48,654 nt of DNA from Desulfuribacillus stibiiarsenatis (GCF_001742305.1 NZ_MJAT01000007.1:1-48654); one strand, 5' to 3'; shown: positions 8,041-16,961, counted from the stretch's first letter. Program-made: numbers and translations. The notes: generated by a model from the letters alone, not told the origin.

Positions 8041-8223
8041 TCACAGAATATCTTTAATCCTACCTACGACGCCACTCTCTAGCATCACTTTTATACCATG
8101 TGGATGAGTAGCTGATTTCGTGAGGACCTTTTGCACAACACCTTCTGTTAATTTCCCTGAGCGTTGATCCTGCTTTTGAACGACGCGTACCCTTGTTCCT
8201 ATCTGTATATGAGCTCTTTCCAT
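8041..8223 (-). CDS. ywbE: YwbE-family small protein (DUF2196)
   Basis: 60 residues from the ATG at 8223; an upstream ATG at 8247 would add 8 residues. I prefer 8223 because family members begin right before the conserved 'I..G..V.VV.KQDQRSGKLTEG' core, and GGAGTG lies 9 bases upstream. The KQDQRSGKLTEGVV segment and SATHPHGIKV are highly characteristic of YwbE. The biochemical role is unknown; the fold is a small beta barrel. Its stop codon is followed within a few bases by the SD of the TPR/winged-helix gene, so the two probably form an operon. Confidence 0.85.
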   Translation of the reverse strand: MERAHIQIGTRVRVVQKQDQRSGKLTEGVVQKVLTKSATHPHGIKVMLESGVVGRIKDIL

Positions 8224-8429
8224 ATCATTTATCACTCCAATTACCATCTATTTCCTTTGCGAAATACTACATCTTCCTCTCATTTGAGGAAGTTCTCAGA
8301 CCAGGACTTGTCTAGAATATACCGCAATGTCATAATGGATTCAAGTAAGTATATTTGTCATGGTACGATGTACAACACGTTATTAAAATTATTATTAAAA
8401 ATTCTAATGTGTTTTTAATCTTGTATCAA

Positions 8430-8457
8430 TTGGATTCAAATACTTTCCATTTATACT
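8430..8457 (+). promoter_or_regulatory. Candidate SigA promoter for the DUF4342/two-component operon
   Basis: TTGGAT (8430-8435) and TATACT (8452-8457) are separated by 16 bases, upstream of the SD at 8489-8495. A short palindrome, GTAAG-AAAA-CTTAC (about 8466-8479), lies just downstream and could be an operator. No other promoter-like pair stands out in the 8224-8502 interval, which otherwise carries only the upstream region of the divergent ywbE gene. Confidence 0.5.
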
Positions 8458-8502
8458 GACCATAGTAAGAAAACTTACATGTTAAATAAGGAGGATATTA
8501 TT

Positions 8503-9054
8503 ATGGTTACGTTAGAACTTGTAGAGAAATTACGAGATCGCACAGGCGTATCTTACGAAGAAGCGAAAAAAGCATTAGAGGAAACAAACGGTGACATTTT
8601 AGAAGCTGTAATTAATTTAGAAAGACAAAATCGTATCAAAACGCCGCATAATGGCGGGTATTACCATTCACGCTCATCGCAACAAGCAAGTCAACAAACT
8701 GCTGTTGTGACAATTGCCAATCGCGAAGGCAGTGAGAATGGGTCAGGCTTTGGAGATGCTGTGAAAGGGTTCTTCCGATGGATGGGAAGAATTATACACA
8801 AAGGTAACACTAACAATTTTACAGTGATGAGAAATGGCGAAAAAATCACCTCTATTCCATTAACTGCATTAGCTCTACTTTTATTCTTTGCCTTTTGGAT
8901 TATACTTCCTATTGCGATCATCTGTTTATTCTTCGGATATCGTTACTCTTTTGAAGGTCCAGAGGCTACTCCTTCTGTAAATCGTGCAATGGATACTGTT
9001 GCTGATGCTGCAGAGAACTTAAAGAACGATATCAAAAACGAAATCAACAAATAA
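8503..9054 (+). CDS. DUF4342 membrane protein with N-terminal UBA/TS-N-like domain
   Basis: 183 residues from the ATG at 8503, with AAGGAGG about 7 bases upstream. Residues 1-45 form a UBA/TS-N-like three-helix domain (LRDRTGVSYEEAKKALEETN) like that in EF-Ts. The middle (about 85-125) is the DUF4342 region with NFTVMRNGEKITSIPLTAL. One or two hydrophobic helices follow (about 125-150, LALLLFFAFWIILPIAIICL), then a charged amphipathic tail. DUF4342 proteins are commonly encoded next to two-component systems, as here: the response regulator starts 34 bases downstream. Probably a membrane-linked stress or signalling protein; exact role unknown. Confidence 0.85.
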   Translation: MVTLELVEKLRDRTGVSYEEAKKALEETNGDILEAVINLERQNRIKTPHNGGYYHSRSSQQASQQTAVVTIANREGSENGSGFGDAVKGFFRWMGRIIHKGNTNNFTVMRNGEKITSIPLTALALLLFFAFWIILPIAIICLFFGYRYSFEGPEATPSVNRAMDTVADAAENLKNDIKNEINK

Positions 9055-9088
9055 TCCCATACTACTTACGAAGGATTAAGGTGAAGAT

Positions 9089-9772
9089 ATGGAGAGTATT
9101 CTAATCATTGAAGATGAGGAAAAAATAGCAAGATTTACGCAATTAGAGCTTGAGTACGAGGGCTATCATGTGGAAAAGGCGCTAAATGGTAGAGATGGGT
9201 TGGAAATGGTAAAGCAGAATGCTTATGATCTAATCCTTTTAGATGTCATGCTGCCAGGTTTAAATGGTATCGAAGTATTGCGCCGTATTCGACAGTTTTC
9301 CGACATTCCTGTAATTCTCTTAACTGCTCGCGACACTGTAATCGATAAGGTCACTGGCCTAGATAGTGGCGCAGATGATTACATAACGAAGCCATTTGCT
9401 ATTGAAGAGCTTCTTGCTCGGATTCGTGCCACAATGCGTAAAAAACATACAGTATCGGTACCCGTAGCGCCACAGGTGCTGCGGGTTGGTCCGCTACATC
9501 TTGATCCGATTCGTAGAGAAGCCAGAATAAATCAACAACTGATTGACCTTACTAAGCGGGAATTCGATTTGCTACAATATTTGTTAGAAAATAAAAATAT
9601 TGTTCTTCAACGAGAAATTCTTTTAGAAAAAATATGGGGTTATGATTTCGCGGGCGGCTCTAACGCAGTCGATGTATACATTCGATATTTACGAGCGAAG
9701 ATTGAAGATCCATTCAACCTTAAATTGATTCAGACAGTACGAGGAGTGGGATATGTGATTCGTGATGAGTAA
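9089..9772 (+). CDS. OmpR-family response regulator (ArlR/YkoG-like)
   Basis: 227 residues. Receiver domain with phosphoacceptor D52 (LILLDVMLPG), the acidic pair at 9-10 (IIEDEE) and the conserved Lys in ITKPFAIEELLARI. The C-terminal winged helix (about 130-225) has LTKREFDLLQYLLENKN and a terminal RGVGYVIR, as in OmpR/PhoB proteins. It is downstream of the DUF4342 gene and overlaps its cognate kinase gene by a few bases, so all three likely form one operon. Signal and regulon are not visible from sequence; similarity of the pair to ArlRS/YkoGH suggests envelope or surface control. Confidence 0.92.
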   Translation: MESILIIEDEEKIARFTQLELEYEGYHVEKALNGRDGLEMVKQNAYDLILLDVMLPGLNGIEVLRRIRQFSDIPVILLTARDTVIDKVTGLDSGADDYITKPFAIEELLARIRATMRKKHTVSVPVAPQVLRVGPLHLDPIRREARINQQLIDLTKREFDLLQYLLENKNIVLQREILLEKIWGYDFAGGSNAVDVYIRYLRAKIEDPFNLKLIQTVRGVGYVIRDE

Positions 9773-11228
9773 TACTGTGAAACATAAACCAAAGAAACTA
9801 GGGACTTCCCTAACGCTTCGCTTAAATATGCGGATGTTCGCGATACTACTTTCCGCATTTTTTTCTATTAATATGCTACTAATATTACTGGCGATAGGTA
9901 GTACAGTTTATACTACTGAAGAACGTGCACAACAAGTGCTAGAGTCTTTCAAAGAATCTAATGTATTCAGTGATAATGCAGAACAAACAGAGCTCACAAT
10001 CAGTGGATTTACCCTGCAACCTATAGATATTATACCTGATGATGGATTCCACCTACCACATGGTATCCAAAAACACCTACCTATCAATGATACTGAGGCG
10101 CTTCGTGGTATTGCAGCTTTTGATACGGCTAAGTATGAAATCCGATTCAAAGAATGGGTACAACAAATCACGTATTATATTTATGTAAATATAGAAGATT
10201 CTACTTATAAGATTCACTATCAAATTGGCAATGACTTGTATCGTTTATTGATATTATCTATTATTATACTCGTAGCTGAGCTTCTCCTATTATTAAAAGG
10301 CTTAATAAAAGGTTCCTTATCTATCCGTAAAGTTCTTAGACCTATATCTGAAATGGCAGAAACAGCCATGTCTTTAAATGCACAAGTAACTTCTATGAAC
10401 AATACAGATTATGGTAGTATTCAGAATTTGGCAGGTGCTATTAGTACCATAGACGCTAGTCATCTGGACCAACGCATTTCTATTGATGAATCACAGCATG
10501 AATTAAAAGAGCTTGCTCAAGCAATCAACCTGATGCTCAATCGCATTAGTGCATCTTATCAATCTCAGGTAAGATTTGTCTCGGATGCTTCCCATGAATT
10601 AAGGACTCCGATTTCTGTCATTCAAGGTTATGTAAATCTATTAGACCGCTGGGGGAAAAATGATGAAAAAACGCTACAGGAATCAATCGATGCTATAAAA
10701 AGTGAAACAGAGAATATGAAGCGTTTAGTTGAGCACTTACTCTTCCTAGCCCGTGGGGATAATGAGTCGATGCAGCTTCACTTAGTTCCATTTGATATCT
10801 GCGACCTGGTTGAAGAAATTATCCGAGAAGCACAGATGATTGATATATCGCACCGGTTTGAAGTGCAGCTAGCCCGACCCGTCACTATTGTTGCAGATCG
10901 ACAATTAATAAAACAATCGATTCGTATTTTGCTAGATAATAGCATTAAGTATACGCCCGCCAATGAAACAATAACACTTAAGGTTAATAAAGATCATCAA
11001 CAAGTGAAAGTAACTGTTCAAGATCACGGAATTGGGATTTCGCCTGAGGATCTCCCTCATATCTTTGACCGTTTCTATCGCTCTGATGAATCACGGGCAC
11101 GGAAAACTGGTGGTTCCGGGCTTGGCTTATCAATTGCGAAGTGGATTGTGGAACGCCATGGCGGACATTTTGAAGTCCTCAGTCGATTAGATATCGGCAC
11201 GAGAACAAGTATTATATTACCAACGTAA
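9765..11228 (+). CDS. Sensor histidine kinase (ArlS/YkoH-like)
   Basis: 487 residues from the ATG at 9765, overlapping the end of the regulator gene; a GTG one codon earlier is possible. Two membrane helices (about 26-48 and 160-180) bracket an extracytoplasmic sensor of about 110 residues. A HAMP-like linker, H277 in SDASHELRTP, an N box (DNSIKYTP) and G boxes (DHGIGISPEDLPHIFDRFYR, GGSGLGLSIAK) follow. It autophosphorylates on His and passes phosphate to the upstream-encoded regulator. The stop codon overlaps the strong terminator hairpin. Confidence 0.93.
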   Translation: MSNTVKHKPKKLGTSLTLRLNMRMFAILLSAFFSINMLLILLAIGSTVYTTEERAQQVLESFKESNVFSDNAEQTELTISGFTLQPIDIIPDDGFHLPHGIQKHLPINDTEALRGIAAFDTAKYEIRFKEWVQQITYYIYVNIEDSTYKIHYQIGNDLYRLLILSIIILVAELLLLLKGLIKGSLSIRKVLRPISEMAETAMSLNAQVTSMNNTDYGSIQNLAGAISTIDASHLDQRISIDESQHELKELAQAINLMLNRISASYQSQVRFVSDASHELRTPISVIQGYVNLLDRWGKNDEKTLQESIDAIKSETENMKRLVEHLLFLARGDNESMQLHLVPFDICDLVEEIIREAQMIDISHRFEVQLARPVTIVADRQLIKQSIRILLDNSIKYTPANETITLKVNKDHQQVKVTVQDHGIGISPEDLPHIFDRFYRSDESRARKTGGSGLGLSIAKWIVERHGGHFEVLSRLDIGTRTSIILPT

Positions 11229-11250
11229 AAAAGCCCATAAGGGCTTTTTT
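11227..11250. terminator. Bidirectional rho-independent terminator
   Basis: AAAAAAGCCC (11227-11236) pairs with GGGCTTTTTT (11241-11250). It has U-runs in both orientations, so it ends both the kinase operon (+) and the convergent DUF2207/LemA operon (-). Confidence 0.93.
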
Positions 11251-11279
11251 ATCATTTTTAGTACTATTATTTGCCTTTC

Positions 11280-13184
11280 TTATCTTGCTCCACCGCCTCC
11301 ACCACCACTGAAACCACCGCCACCTCCGCCTGAAAAGCCGCCACCCCCACCTGAACCTGAAGATGTCTGGCTGGTAGCTGTAGATATTGACTGTTGGATG
11401 CTCTTGGTTACGGAATTGGTCATATTCTCAAAGCTATTTGTGAAATCGGTGAAGTCCCCATTATTCGTGTTCAAATAATACCATCCATAGCCAAAACGGT
11501 GATTACCTTGCTCCATCGAAGGAAACACGATATTTAACTGCTTAATTACTTCTTTCGCTACACCTAAAGAAATCGCGTACACAAGGTAGTGCTCCCATAT
11601 GACTAAAGACGGAATATCATGCTTATCCATATTGGAGAAGTGCTGCAGGAAACGTCTAAATGCCTTCCACCTTACAAATTGCTCCTGCCCTTCTGGGGAG
11701 CGCCTAGCATGAAATGCAACGCCAATCATGCATAGGATACCAGTAATCATTGCAGAAATTGTCAGAGCAATAAAAGGACCTAGAGTGATTACTTGCCAAA
11801 TCAATGTAATAAATCCAATTAAGAATAATACTATCCCTGGCATCACATGTTTCAATACTTTTCCGCCTGAATGCTGATCAAAGAATCCTAACTCATCACC
11901 ACGTTTTTTTAACGCTTCTGACCAATCATTCCAAAAACTCGCAAACACAGTCCTTTTACGTTTTGCATAGCTCTCTATTTGTTGAAATGTCAAAGTTGGT
12001 TTCTTATTAGCTATTTCATGAAATAAAAATACTAAGAGACGATTCTCATGATTTAGTAGGCTCTGCACTTTTCCCGTTAATACTTCATCGAATGTAAATG
12101 AACCTGAATCAATTATTGTAAGTTGATAAGTTTTCGTTGGTTTCTTGCGTAGAATTCCTTTTGCCTCATTAGTAATCTCGTCAATTCTGACATATCCTCG
12201 CCTTACCAGATCAAGTATCGTTGCCGTTAGATCTGCCGGGGTAATTTGTTTGAAACGCCATAACACGGCCATTTCAGCTGGCGTATACTGAGCTGGAAGC
12301 TCTCGATAATAATCCCCTTGAAAATCTGTTGTATATGATTTGGAATAGCGAATCGCACTGATTATCGTGTATATTAGACCTCCAAAAAATAGCATTGCTG
12401 TTAGTATCCAATTCATTTCCGCGTACAGACGTTGGCTATTCGCATCGTCCGCCCACTTCTGTTCTTGCTCTAAGATATTTGGTAATGCAGCTTCATTTGT
12501 AAAACGATTCCCTTGAGGAACTAATTCCCTAGGAAAAGTGACCCTGCCCGTAAGGTAGGTTTTCGCAGGTAGTCCTGATATTTCCCAAATCACCTGTCTA
12601 TGGTTTTCGATTGATACGTTTCCATGAAGTGGTCCATGGCCCCAAGCGCGGATGTCTTCTACTGATGCGCCATCAGGTAACCGAAGTGTAACTTGCACAT
12701 AATCTATACGTTGTTCCCATTGATCGCCAATAAATTGATAATACAATTCCGCAATATCATCGTGAACCTTTACGACGTTCAAGACTTTATATTGTAGTGT
12801 AAAAGTTCTTACTTCATCTGTAGCGTCAAAGCTCCAGTCAATATAGGTAGAATCGCCACGATCTTGTATGATATAGGTCCCGGATGGACCAAACTCATCT
12901 CCAGGATGAAAAGAGTACTCTTGACCTTCCTCAGAAACCAATATATCTACAATTTGTTCACCAGATTGCTTATTGATCCACTGATATAGACCACTAAACG
13001 TTCCGTTAAAATTGGTAGTTCGTTGCTCTGTCACAACCATCGAACCGTCTTTTTGGACTTCTGCAAGGATTTCTAGTTTAGGAAAGTGATAGCTCCGTGC
13101 TTCTACGACATCTTGCATAGTACCTATGGTTAGAATGGCAACAAAAATACAAATGAAGATTCTGACAATATGCTGAAAATTCAT
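11280..13184 (-). CDS. DUF2207 membrane protein with Gly-rich C-terminus
   Basis: 634 residues; ATG with AAGGAG upstream. A signal peptide (about 1-29, ending VVEARS) is followed by an extracytoplasmic beta-rich DUF2207 domain (about 30-230), a membrane helix (about 255-275), a cytoplasmic region with winged-helix-like segments (TPAEMAVLWRFKQITPADL), two further hydrophobic helices (about 445-490), and a tail made almost only of Gly with Ser/Phe. This is the standard layout of DUF2207 proteins, which are typically paired with LemA. The LemA gene is 21 bases upstream. The pair is envelope-related and its molecular role is not established. Confidence 0.9.
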   Translation of the reverse strand: MNFQHIVRIFICIFVAILTIGTMQDVVEARSYHFPKLEILAEVQKDGSMVVTEQRTTNFNGTFSGLYQWINKQSGEQIVDILVSEEGQEYSFHPGDEFGPSGTYIIQDRGDSTYIDWSFDATDEVRTFTLQYKVLNVVKVHDDIAELYYQFIGDQWEQRIDYVQVTLRLPDGASVEDIRAWGHGPLHGNVSIENHRQVIWEISGLPAKTYLTGRVTFPRELVPQGNRFTNEAALPNILEQEQKWADDANSQRLYAEMNWILTAMLFFGGLIYTIISAIRYSKSYTTDFQGDYYRELPAQYTPAEMAVLWRFKQITPADLTATILDLVRRGYVRIDEITNEAKGILRKKPTKTYQLTIIDSGSFTFDEVLTGKVQSLLNHENRLLVFLFHEIANKKPTLTFQQIESYAKRKRTVFASFWNDWSEALKKRGDELGFFDQHSGGKVLKHVMPGIVLFLIGFITLIWQVITLGPFIALTISAMITGILCMIGVAFHARRSPEGQEQFVRWKAFRRFLQHFSNMDKHDIPSLVIWEHYLVYAISLGVAKEVIKQLNIVFPSMEQGNHRFGYGWYYLNTNNGDFTDFTNSFENMTNSVTKSIQQSISTATSQTSSGSGGGGGFSGGGGGGFSGGGGGGAR

Positions 13185-13205
13185 GTAACTCCTTCCTTTC
13201 TATTC

Positions 13206-13772
13206 TTATTCCTTACTATTACTACGAAATTCAACAGCAACAGCCTCACGTGCTTCCCGTTCTGTTAAACTGAAATACTCAGAGGAATAAAAGTTAAAGA
13301 TACCTGCAAATAAATTATAAGGAAACATTTCAATCCTAGTATTATACTTTTGTACCGTGTCATTATAAAATTGGCGCGCAAAAGCAATATTACCTTCCGT
13401 ATTCACAAGTTCCTGCTGTAGTTTTTGAAAATTCACATCCGCCTTCAGTTCCGGATACTTCTCTGCCACAGCAAATAGATTTTTCAATGTTGCTGTCAAA
13501 ATTGATTCTGCACCCGCCTGCTCCTGTACATTTTGAGAAGATAATGCTCCCACTCGAGCTTTCGTAACATTCTCTAATGTTTCTTGTTCATGGTTGGCGT
13601 ATGCCTTAACTGTGTCGATTAGATTTGGAATCAATTCATATCTTCTGTGTAATTCTACCTCAATCTGCGCCCAGGAGTTTTTTACCCTTTGCCGTAATGT
13701 TACAAATTGATTGTATATAAAAATAATGATAATTCCAGTGATTGCTAAGAATGCTATTGTTAATGTCGTCAT
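13206..13772 (-). CDS. lemA: LemA-family protein
   Basis: 188 residues; ATG with GGAGGTG upstream. One N-terminal membrane helix (about 3-22) is followed by the coiled-coil-like LemA domain. Signature segments are NSWAQIEVELHRRYELIPNL, AVAEKYPELKADVNF and FNDTVQKYNT-like RQFYNDTVQKYN near 135-150. LemA proteins are membrane-anchored helical bundles facing the outside. It is the first gene of a two-gene operon with the DUF2207 protein. Confidence 0.95.
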   Translation of the reverse strand: MTTLTIAFLAITGIIIIFIYNQFVTLRQRVKNSWAQIEVELHRRYELIPNLIDTVKAYANHEQETLENVTKARVGALSSQNVQEQAGAESILTATLKNLFAVAEKYPELKADVNFQKLQQELVNTEGNIAFARQFYNDTVQKYNTRIEMFPYNLFAGIFNFYSSEYFSLTEREAREAVAVEFRSNSKE

Positions 13773-13862
13773 ACAACACCTCCGGAACTTAGCTATGATT
13801 ATTCATAGCCTAGTTTTACATATATTCGCCTTTTCTCAACGACTTCCTGTTAAAAAAGAAAA

Positions 13863-13885
13863 ATACCTATGTATGTTCTAGGTAT
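13863..13885 (-). terminator. Rho-independent terminator of the Na/Pi cotransporter gene
   Basis: ATACCTA (13863-13869) pairs with TAGGTAT (13879-13885). On the minus strand it is followed by TTTTTCTTTTTT. It lies directly downstream of the stop codon at 13898. Confidence 0.8.
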
Positions 13886-13897
13886 CATGCGTGTAAT

Positions 13898-15472
13898 TTA
13901 CTCTCTAGTTAAATGATTCGCTGATCTCCATAGATGGTAAGCTAAACGGTCCAACCAATGGATGGTTTGCACTAAATGAATTGCCTCATCTACTTTTAAT
14001 AGAGTTTGTTGGTCTGCTGCATTCCTGTAAATTTCTTTTCTTCCTTCTTTACGAATCTCAGCTATCGTCCGAGATTGTTCAGCTAATTGCTCTAGTAGTT
14101 CTTCCGGTAGATTATAACTCTCTTCCTCAATTTCTACATCTTGATATGTCGCTGTTAAACGGCGAATAATATGATCGATATTCATGTTCTTAGCAGCTGC
14201 TTGAGTCGGATTATATTCTTCCTTCATCACATGTAAAACGCGCTCAATATGATCGATGGAGTGTACTAGGGAGATGTATTCCTCTTTTGACTCAATACTA
14301 TCACTTACTGTCAATAAGAAATTCTGAATATCCACTAACGCTCTTTCTAAAAGTTCTAATTTGTTATTCTTTGAAGCACTGACTTTCATATTCGTAATGG
14401 CTGATAACGCTACGTCTACTATGTCAATCCATAAGTCCAATAATGCCCTTCTTGCAGCCTCTATCCCAACAGGTCCTACAGTAGCTAAACTCTTGTGCAA
14501 GTATTGACAATGTGTATCTTCCTCGTCTGGGAATATCTTAAGTACCACAGCTTTAAACCATGGAAGGATTAAGACAATCGCTATAGCTCCAATGACGTTA
14601 AAGACGGTATGAAAAAGCGCTAATGTTGTTGCTAATTCATCAATATAGATTGCTTCACTAATGACAAACACTAGACGAATCAACCACGGCAAGAATACTA
14701 AAGCTATGATTCCAGTAAGTAAATTGAATAAAATATGTGCAGTAGCTGTTTGTTTCGATGCAACAGTACCACCTAGTGTTGCTAGATATGCTTTAATGGT
14801 AGTTCCAACGTTCTGTCCTATAACAAGAATAGCTGCTTGTTCAAGACCAATCACTCCTGTATGAAGGGCTGTTAAAGTCGTCACAACTGCAGCGGAAGAG
14901 GATTGCATCACTACAGTCATAACAATCCCAATTAGAACAAGGGCTGGCATTACCCACCACTGATCCCCTGAAAACCTAGTCAAGTCGATATAATTTGTGA
15001 AATCTGACATTCCATCTTGTAATACTGAAATCCCTAGGAATATTAATCCAAAACCAGCAAGGGCATATCCTTGAGGACCCAAGCGATTGCTACTTAGTAA
15101 CTTCATTAGAATACCGACACCAATCACCGGTAGTGCAATCGCTCCCATATTAACTTTGAAACCAATAATAGTTACAATCCAACCTGTGCTAGTGCTACCT
15201 AGATTCGCACCGATGATTACACCGATGGCCTGGGTAAATGTTAACAGCCCCGCACTCACAAAACCTATTGTCATAAATGTAGTAGCACTTGATGATTGAA
15301 TAATTGCAGTTATGGTCGCTCCTGAAAATATCGAAGAAAACGTTCCACCAGTGAATTTACTTAGCCAGTTTTTCAGTGACTCCCCAGCTAAAGCCTTTAA
15401 CCCTTCTGTCATTAAATTCATCCCTAGAAGAAATAAACCGATTCCTCCTAGAATTAAAGCAAATGTACTCAA
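13898..15472 (-). CDS. Na+/phosphate cotransporter family protein with C-terminal PhoU-like domain
   Basis: 524 residues from a TTG at 15472 (AAGGTGA lies 5-6 bases upstream, and the resulting start STFALILGGIGLFLLGMNLM fits the family); a GTG three codons earlier is less well placed. Two Na_Pi_cotrans repeats with the paired QSSSATT/QSSSA signatures (about residues 60-70 and 190-200) and GANLGST/GQNVGTT motifs are visible, with about 8-9 membrane helices to residue 310. The C-terminal 200 residues are a helical PhoU-like domain. Such proteins import phosphate with Na+ or export it. The NptA/YjbB label is family-level only. Confidence 0.92.
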   Translation of the reverse strand: MSTFALILGGIGLFLLGMNLMTEGLKALAGESLKNWLSKFTGGTFSSIFSGATITAIIQSSSATTFMTIGFVSAGLLTFTQAIGVIIGANLGSTSTGWIVTIIGFKVNMGAIALPVIGVGILMKLLSSNRLGPQGYALAGFGLIFLGISVLQDGMSDFTNYIDLTRFSGDQWWVMPALVLIGIVMTVVMQSSSAAVVTTLTALHTGVIGLEQAAILVIGQNVGTTIKAYLATLGGTVASKQTATAHILFNLLTGIIALVFLPWLIRLVFVISEAIYIDELATTLALFHTVFNVIGAIAIVLILPWFKAVVLKIFPDEEDTHCQYLHKSLATVGPVGIEAARRALLDLWIDIVDVALSAITNMKVSASKNNKLELLERALVDIQNFLLTVSDSIESKEEYISLVHSIDHIERVLHVMKEEYNPTQAAAKNMNIDHIIRRLTATYQDVEIEEESYNLPEELLEQLAEQSRTIAEIRKEGRKEIYRNAADQQTLLKVDEAIHLVQTIHWLDRLAYHLWRSANHLTRE

Positions 15473-15541
15473 ACAAATCACCTTCAGTCTTTTCTATGTT
15501 GGTACTGATATTTTAAAAGTATTTTCATTCGGTTCATATTG

Positions 15542-16357
15542 TTAAGCAAAGATTACTAAGCTTGCAGCCATCAAGACCATACCAGCCACCAACCCATACA
15601 TTGCAACATGGTGCTCCCCGTACTTCTCTGCTGTCGGTAATAATTGATCAAGAGATATGAAAACCATAATTCCCGCGACTGACGCAAATACAAAACCAAA
15701 AACAGCATCATTGATAAATTGCATCAGAACAAAAAACGCAAGTAAAGCTCCTATCGGTTCTGCCAGACCCGACGAAAAAGATAGAGCCAAAGCTTTCTTT
15801 TTACTACCAGTCGCATAATATAGCGGCACCGAAACTGCAATACCTTCAGGAATGTTATGAATTGCAATTGCAATCGCGATTGTGACTCCTAGCATCGGGT
15901 CTTGTAAGGTAGCCATAAATGTCGCAATCCCTTCGGGGAAGTTATGTATAGTAATCGCAATAGCCGAAAAAATACCTAATCGATAAAATTTTCTCTTCTT
16001 TATTTCTTCTTCACAGTTCATATCTGATTCTAGACCATTATTCAACTCATGTGGATTGTCATTAGACGGTACTAGTTTATCGATAATAGCGATAAAAGCC
16101 ATTCCAGCAAAAAACGCTACTGTCGTCATAAAGTAACCAAAGGTTTCTCCATAAAAATCCGACATTGCTTCATTGGCCTTTGGAAATATTTCAATCATAG
16201 ATACATACAGCATTACACCTGCTGAGAAACCTAAGGATCCTGCTAGAAACTTAGGAGTTGTTCCCTTTGTGAAAAATGCTATTAGCCCTCCAATTCCAGT
16301 AGAAAGCCCAGCAAATGTTGTTATACCTAAAGCGAAAAGCACTTCTGGGGTAAACAT
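15542..16357 (-). CDS. zupT: ZIP-family metal transporter (ZupT-like)
   Basis: 271 residues; ATG with AGGTGGG upstream. About eight membrane helices. The two ZIP metal-site motifs are clear: HNFPEGIATF (helix 4) and HNIPEGIAVS (helix 5), plus a charged loop rich in Asp/Glu/Asn (about 95-120). ZupT imports zinc and other divalent cations at the cytoplasmic membrane. The gene precedes the Na/Pi cotransporter gene in the same direction with a 69-base gap; whether they are co-transcribed is unclear. Confidence 0.92.
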   Translation of the reverse strand: MFTPEVLFALGITTFAGLSTGIGGLIAFFTKGTTPKFLAGSLGFSAGVMLYVSMIEIFPKANEAMSDFYGETFGYFMTTVAFFAGMAFIAIIDKLVPSNDNPHELNNGLESDMNCEEEIKKRKFYRLGIFSAIAITIHNFPEGIATFMATLQDPMLGVTIAIAIAIHNIPEGIAVSVPLYYATGSKKKALALSFSSGLAEPIGALLAFFVLMQFINDAVFGFVFASVAGIMVFISLDQLLPTAEKYGEHHVAMYGLVAGMVLMAASLVIFA

Positions 16358-16417
16358 ATTCCCACCTCCAACTCTATCATTTCATTATACTCTAAACTAC
16401 TTGAAAATTCTAAAATA

Positions 16418-16448
16418 AAAAAACCTCATCAAATCGATGAGGTTTTTT
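16418..16448 (-). terminator. Terminator of the initiator tRNA gene
   Basis: AAAAAACCTCATC (16418-16430) pairs perfectly with GATGAGGTTTTTT (16436-16448). On the minus strand it begins 3 bases after the encoded CCA end of the tRNA and ends in a T-run, so it ends the tRNA transcript and insulates zupT. Confidence 0.93.
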
Positions 16449-16451
16449 CAA

Positions 16452-16527
<76 letters not shown>

Positions 16528-16548
16528 TCATTTAGTATTTATATATCT

Positions 16549-16577
16549 ATATTACAGTAACCTTACCTTTATGTCAA
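16549..16577 (-). promoter_or_regulatory. SigA promoter of the initiator tRNA
   Basis: On the minus strand, TTGACA (16572-16577) and TAATAT (16549-16554) are separated by exactly 17 bases. Expected initiation near 16542 would give a short leader before the tRNA 5' end at 16527. A near-consensus promoter fits a stable-RNA gene. Confidence 0.85.
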
Positions 16578-16662
16578 ATCGCCTAATTTTCTCTAACACA
16601 TTATAGGTAACTTACATATAATAAGAAAAACATAATACACTAACGTTAGGATGGTGATTTGC

Positions 16663-16761
16663 TTGCCTAACTGGCTATTTGTTCAACTTAGAAAAGCTTT
16701 TTACCAAAGAGATAAATATCAAATTAAGATGTTAAACAAATGTTGGTTCCGTTACAAATAA
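16663..16761 (+). CDS. cmpA: Cortex morphogenetic protein CmpA
   Basis: A 32-codon frame from TTG at 16663 to TAA at 16761, with GGTGA about 5 bases upstream of the start. The product begins MPNWL and contains KAFYQRDKYQIKMLNKCW, closely matching the short CmpA family. In Bacillus subtilis CmpA is a ClpXP adaptor that degrades SpoIVA in cells that assemble the spore coat incorrectly, a sporulation quality-control step. An in-frame ATG at 16651 overlaps the likely SD and is less probable. The 3' end overlaps the convergent copper-chaperone-like gene by 10 bases. It is a strong marker of endospore formation. Confidence 0.88.
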   Translation: MPNWLFVQLRKAFYQRDKYQIKMLNKCWFRYK

Positions 16762-16961
16762 GCATCAAAACCAAGATCATCGATTAAGTTTTTTATGTCT
16801 TCTGGTATTATTATCTCCTCAGTATATGTAACAGTTGCTGTTTTGTCAGCTAGATTCACTTCCGCTTTTGTAATTCCCTCAACAGCATTTAGGGTATTCT
16901 CAATTGACATTTTACAATGTCCGCAAGACATACCTTCTACTTTTATTAATATCGTTTTCAT
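16752..16961 (-). CDS. Heavy-metal-associated (HMA) domain protein, CopZ-like copper chaperone
   Basis: 69 residues from the ATG at 16961, chosen for GGAGGG about 8 bases upstream; an earlier in-frame start (17000) has no SD. The whole protein is one HMA ferredoxin-like fold with the metal-binding GMSCGHC motif (residues 9-15) and a conserved C-terminal LIDDLGFDA. It carries Cu(I) to P-type ATPases or repressors in the cytosol. No copA or csoR lies beside it. A perfect palindrome, CCCAATTGGG (16974-16983), overlaps the upstream edge of the SD and might be a metal-repressor site. Confidence 0.88.
   Translation of the reverse strand: MKTILIKVEGMSCGHCKMSIENTLNAVEGITKAEVNLADKTATVTYTEEIIIPEDIKNLIDDLGFDAYL

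Noticed and set aside
11281-11360. Gly-rich coding tract at the DUF2207 C-terminus as a tandem repeat or recombination site
   Set aside because: Gly/Ser/Phe tails of this type are normal for DUF2207 proteins; it is coding sequence.
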